This document shows, in pieces, positions 9,001 to 12,000 of a DNA stretch of 14,850 nt. Within the stretch, counting starts at the first letter, position 1, and the number at the start of each line of letters is the position of its first letter. The stretch comes from Pavlovales sp. CCMP2436. Lineage: Eukaryota > Haptophyta > Pavlovophyceae > Pavlovales. Made by a program: the position numbers and the translations under genes. Below the pieces are notes generated by a model that did not search any database, was not told the origin of the DNA, and saw only the letters and a program-made list of their open reading frames with translations. The DNA lies in assembly GCA_026770615.1 (NCBI GenBank), contig MU631579.1:151786-166635 (forward strand). The letters are read 5' to 3'.

Positions 9001-12000
9001 TACGAAAAGCGCCTCAAACGCACTCAGCGCAAACGCCCCGTCGCCCCCGCCCTCCTCCTCTACCACCCCGCCGCCAGCAACAGCAGCGGGCGCGGCGACG
9101 AGCGCACGGCCGCCATCGTTAACGATGGCGGCCGGCGGAGGTGTGCGCGGGGGAGCGGCGGTATCGAGCAGCCGCATCGCTAACCTGAGATTCATTTATT
9201 CGTTTATTGGCAGCGTCAGGTATAAATGTAAAACGCGAGAGAGAGATGGAAAAAAAAATGCACGGGTTCTTGGCTGTGCCACTAATTAGTTCCACGACGC
9301 TCATGACCGATCGGCTCCTGACGTGGCGTAGGTTGTGACGGTTTCTCTTCGCACGGACTTCTGCGCCCTGGGGCGCACACGTGCACACCCATAGGGAGTG
9401 TGCACGCGCACCGTCGTGCGGGTTAAAATTCCAATAAAACTCGAAAATGCGATATTTTCATCCTCTCAAAAAAAAATGGATGGCAATTTATACGGAGCCG
9501 GCATCGAAAGGGCAAAAGCAAGCAAAGGAGCTAGGCAATGTGTAAGGGACAAGCGCGTTACAGGTTGCAACTGGAGACGGGTGTAGCATTTTTTTTTTCT
9601 TTCTTTCTTTGGCCGTTTTAGTGATGCGTCGGTTACCACAGAGATATGTTCTTCAGCGAGTGCAGATTATATCTTTTCTCTCGTCATCCGCACACCCGAA
9701 CGTTTAATAGTTTATGCGAGATAAAATATCTCGATACAGCGTTGCATTCACGGCAAGACAAGGGAGGGTAGAATATGACATGACAGGGCAGGGCAGGATA
9801 GAGACCGGATCGATGGTGAAAAAATAGAAGTGGAGAAAATATGATATGATATTTATAGGGAGAGAGCTAGTCTTTTTTTGCATAATAGCTGCGGGGGATA
9901 AAAGAACTTTATTAAAAAAATAGCTGCAGTCTGGAAGACCGTATTGGGCCGAATATTTTATAGATATTTACACGCACCTCGCTTCGTGTTGCACGTCTGC
10001 CATCCCCCCGTGCGAAATCCCCGAAGCGAGGTTGCACCCCGAGATCGGCTCGAGCAAAACGAGCGCGTGCGCGCCGGACGTTACGTGTTCTAAAAATAGA
10101 GACGAAACGGCCGCCTCGTCGGGCGTAACAGCCAAGCCGAGCGCAACGCGCGGCGGCCGAAGCGCGAGGCACGCAGAGGTGTCAACTGCTCGGGAGGGGG
10201 GGGGGCGTAATCGGGGTTACTTAAGGGTGGGGAGGGGGAGGCAAATCACATATAAAAAATAAAAATAAAAGAAAAATACGAACCTGCTCTCCCACTCGGC
10301 CTAGCCGCAAGCGACGGCTTGGTCGCGAGCCAGTGGACGGTGACGCGGAAGGCCTATTATTTATTATTTATTCATTGATTAGTTGGGTCGCAGCGGGTGC
10401 ACTTTTTTTTCTTTTTTTGAAACAGACTAGGGGGATTGTTGGTAGACATTCAGCGGGCATCGGGCAGGATTTCAGGGATGGAACCAGGACAACCCACCCC
10501 AATCAAATTTGTTCCTTCGCCTGCACGCTCAGACATCCAAGGAAGATTCTCGCTTCCAGCTGCAGTGTGAACTGCGTCAAGGGTTAACTGCGAATGTGTT
10601 TACATCATCAGTGCGCACAGCCTAACCCCGACCCCCCCCCATAAAGAGATAAGAATTACAATATGAACCATTAGACCAATAAACCATGTTTCTTCAGATC
10701 CATAACCGCCTGCGTGATCTCAACAGTGGCTTGCGCCTCAGCTCAGGTGTCTGCAGAAATCATCATGAGAGCCTTTTTAGTGTGTGTGTGCGGTTGTGTA
10801 TGGGTGGATGCGTGGGTTTTTTGGCATTCACTTTGCAGCTCTCGCGAGGGTGTGGAAGAATGAGCGCAGCTACCTAAACCAACAACAAAACCTAGGAATG
10901 AGAAGTACAAAAAAACATACTTGCGCTGCGCTCATGGGTCCGCCTTGTGCTAACACTTAAAGTTCCTAACTGTGAAACTACCCTCCAGCCCCCCTCACAC
11001 ACCTGCGCTGCGCTCATGGCGTGTGTGAGGACCCGCCTCTGCGCAAGCGCTGCGACGAGCGCCGTGCACACGAAAGGGGAAAGCGCGTTGCTCATCTCTG
11101 CGCTCTGCGCCGCCGACACTCCCGCCTCCGCAGCGGTAGAGAGAGAAAAGGGAGCGGGAGAGGAGGAGAGAGGCCCGCCGAAGCCGCGTTGTCTCGCCCA
11201 CAGCTGCAGCGGCACAAGCACAAGCACACACACAAGCACACACACAGGGCACAGACCGGGGGGGGGGGCAGTGAGCGTCAGTACAGGCACTCGTGGGTCT
11301 AAGATGCAATATTCTGTAATATAGTCATATTAGAACGACGTGCGCTGTGCGCAGCTCGCCAAGCCTGCCTCTTTCCGCGGGGGCGGCTGTTATCTCCTTC
11401 CCCGGCCACAATTCCCAACAAGGGGTCTCTAGCCGACCGGACAGGGCGGAGCTGTGGGTTGGGCGCGGGCGGATGGGCACTGGGTGCTTTTAATTTATAT
11501 GGTGCCCGGGGTAGACAAGAAGTTGACGAAGCCTCAGTTCAAAGTGAAGAGTGATTAGGAATGACATCAGGGAATTGATTCAGTCCAAGCGCAGATGTTG
11601 TTCCTCACAGACTGTCGTCCGGGACAAATACTGATGACAGATCATATGGCAGCAGTGACAACAACGCGCGTGTGCGTTTGGGGTGTGACAAAAAGCGTAG
11701 GGGTTGATCGGGCGGGAAGTGAGTGTGAACCGTACGGTAGTCACGGCAATGCGTGTGCGCATCAACGGTGTGGATCAGTGCGTGTGTAAATGTCTATAAA
11801 CACGCCCGGCCCCGGAAACGGTTTCCCAAACTCTAGTGGGGCAGCAACATTGCGTGCGTGCGTGCATTAATAATAATAGTATTAATAATAATAGTAATAA
11901 AATCCCCCGTGCTGCTGCGGTCTCGTCAGCCAAATGCCTCGAATAGTCGTCACCAAGCTTCCGACATCTAACTAGTTTTATGCAAAGTGTCATCACTCGA

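Noticed and set aside
9912..10172. Arg-rich 86-codon frame over exon 9
   Set aside because: Wrong frame. The correct frame on the same strand gives the conserved NOL6 block ending DVQHEAR.
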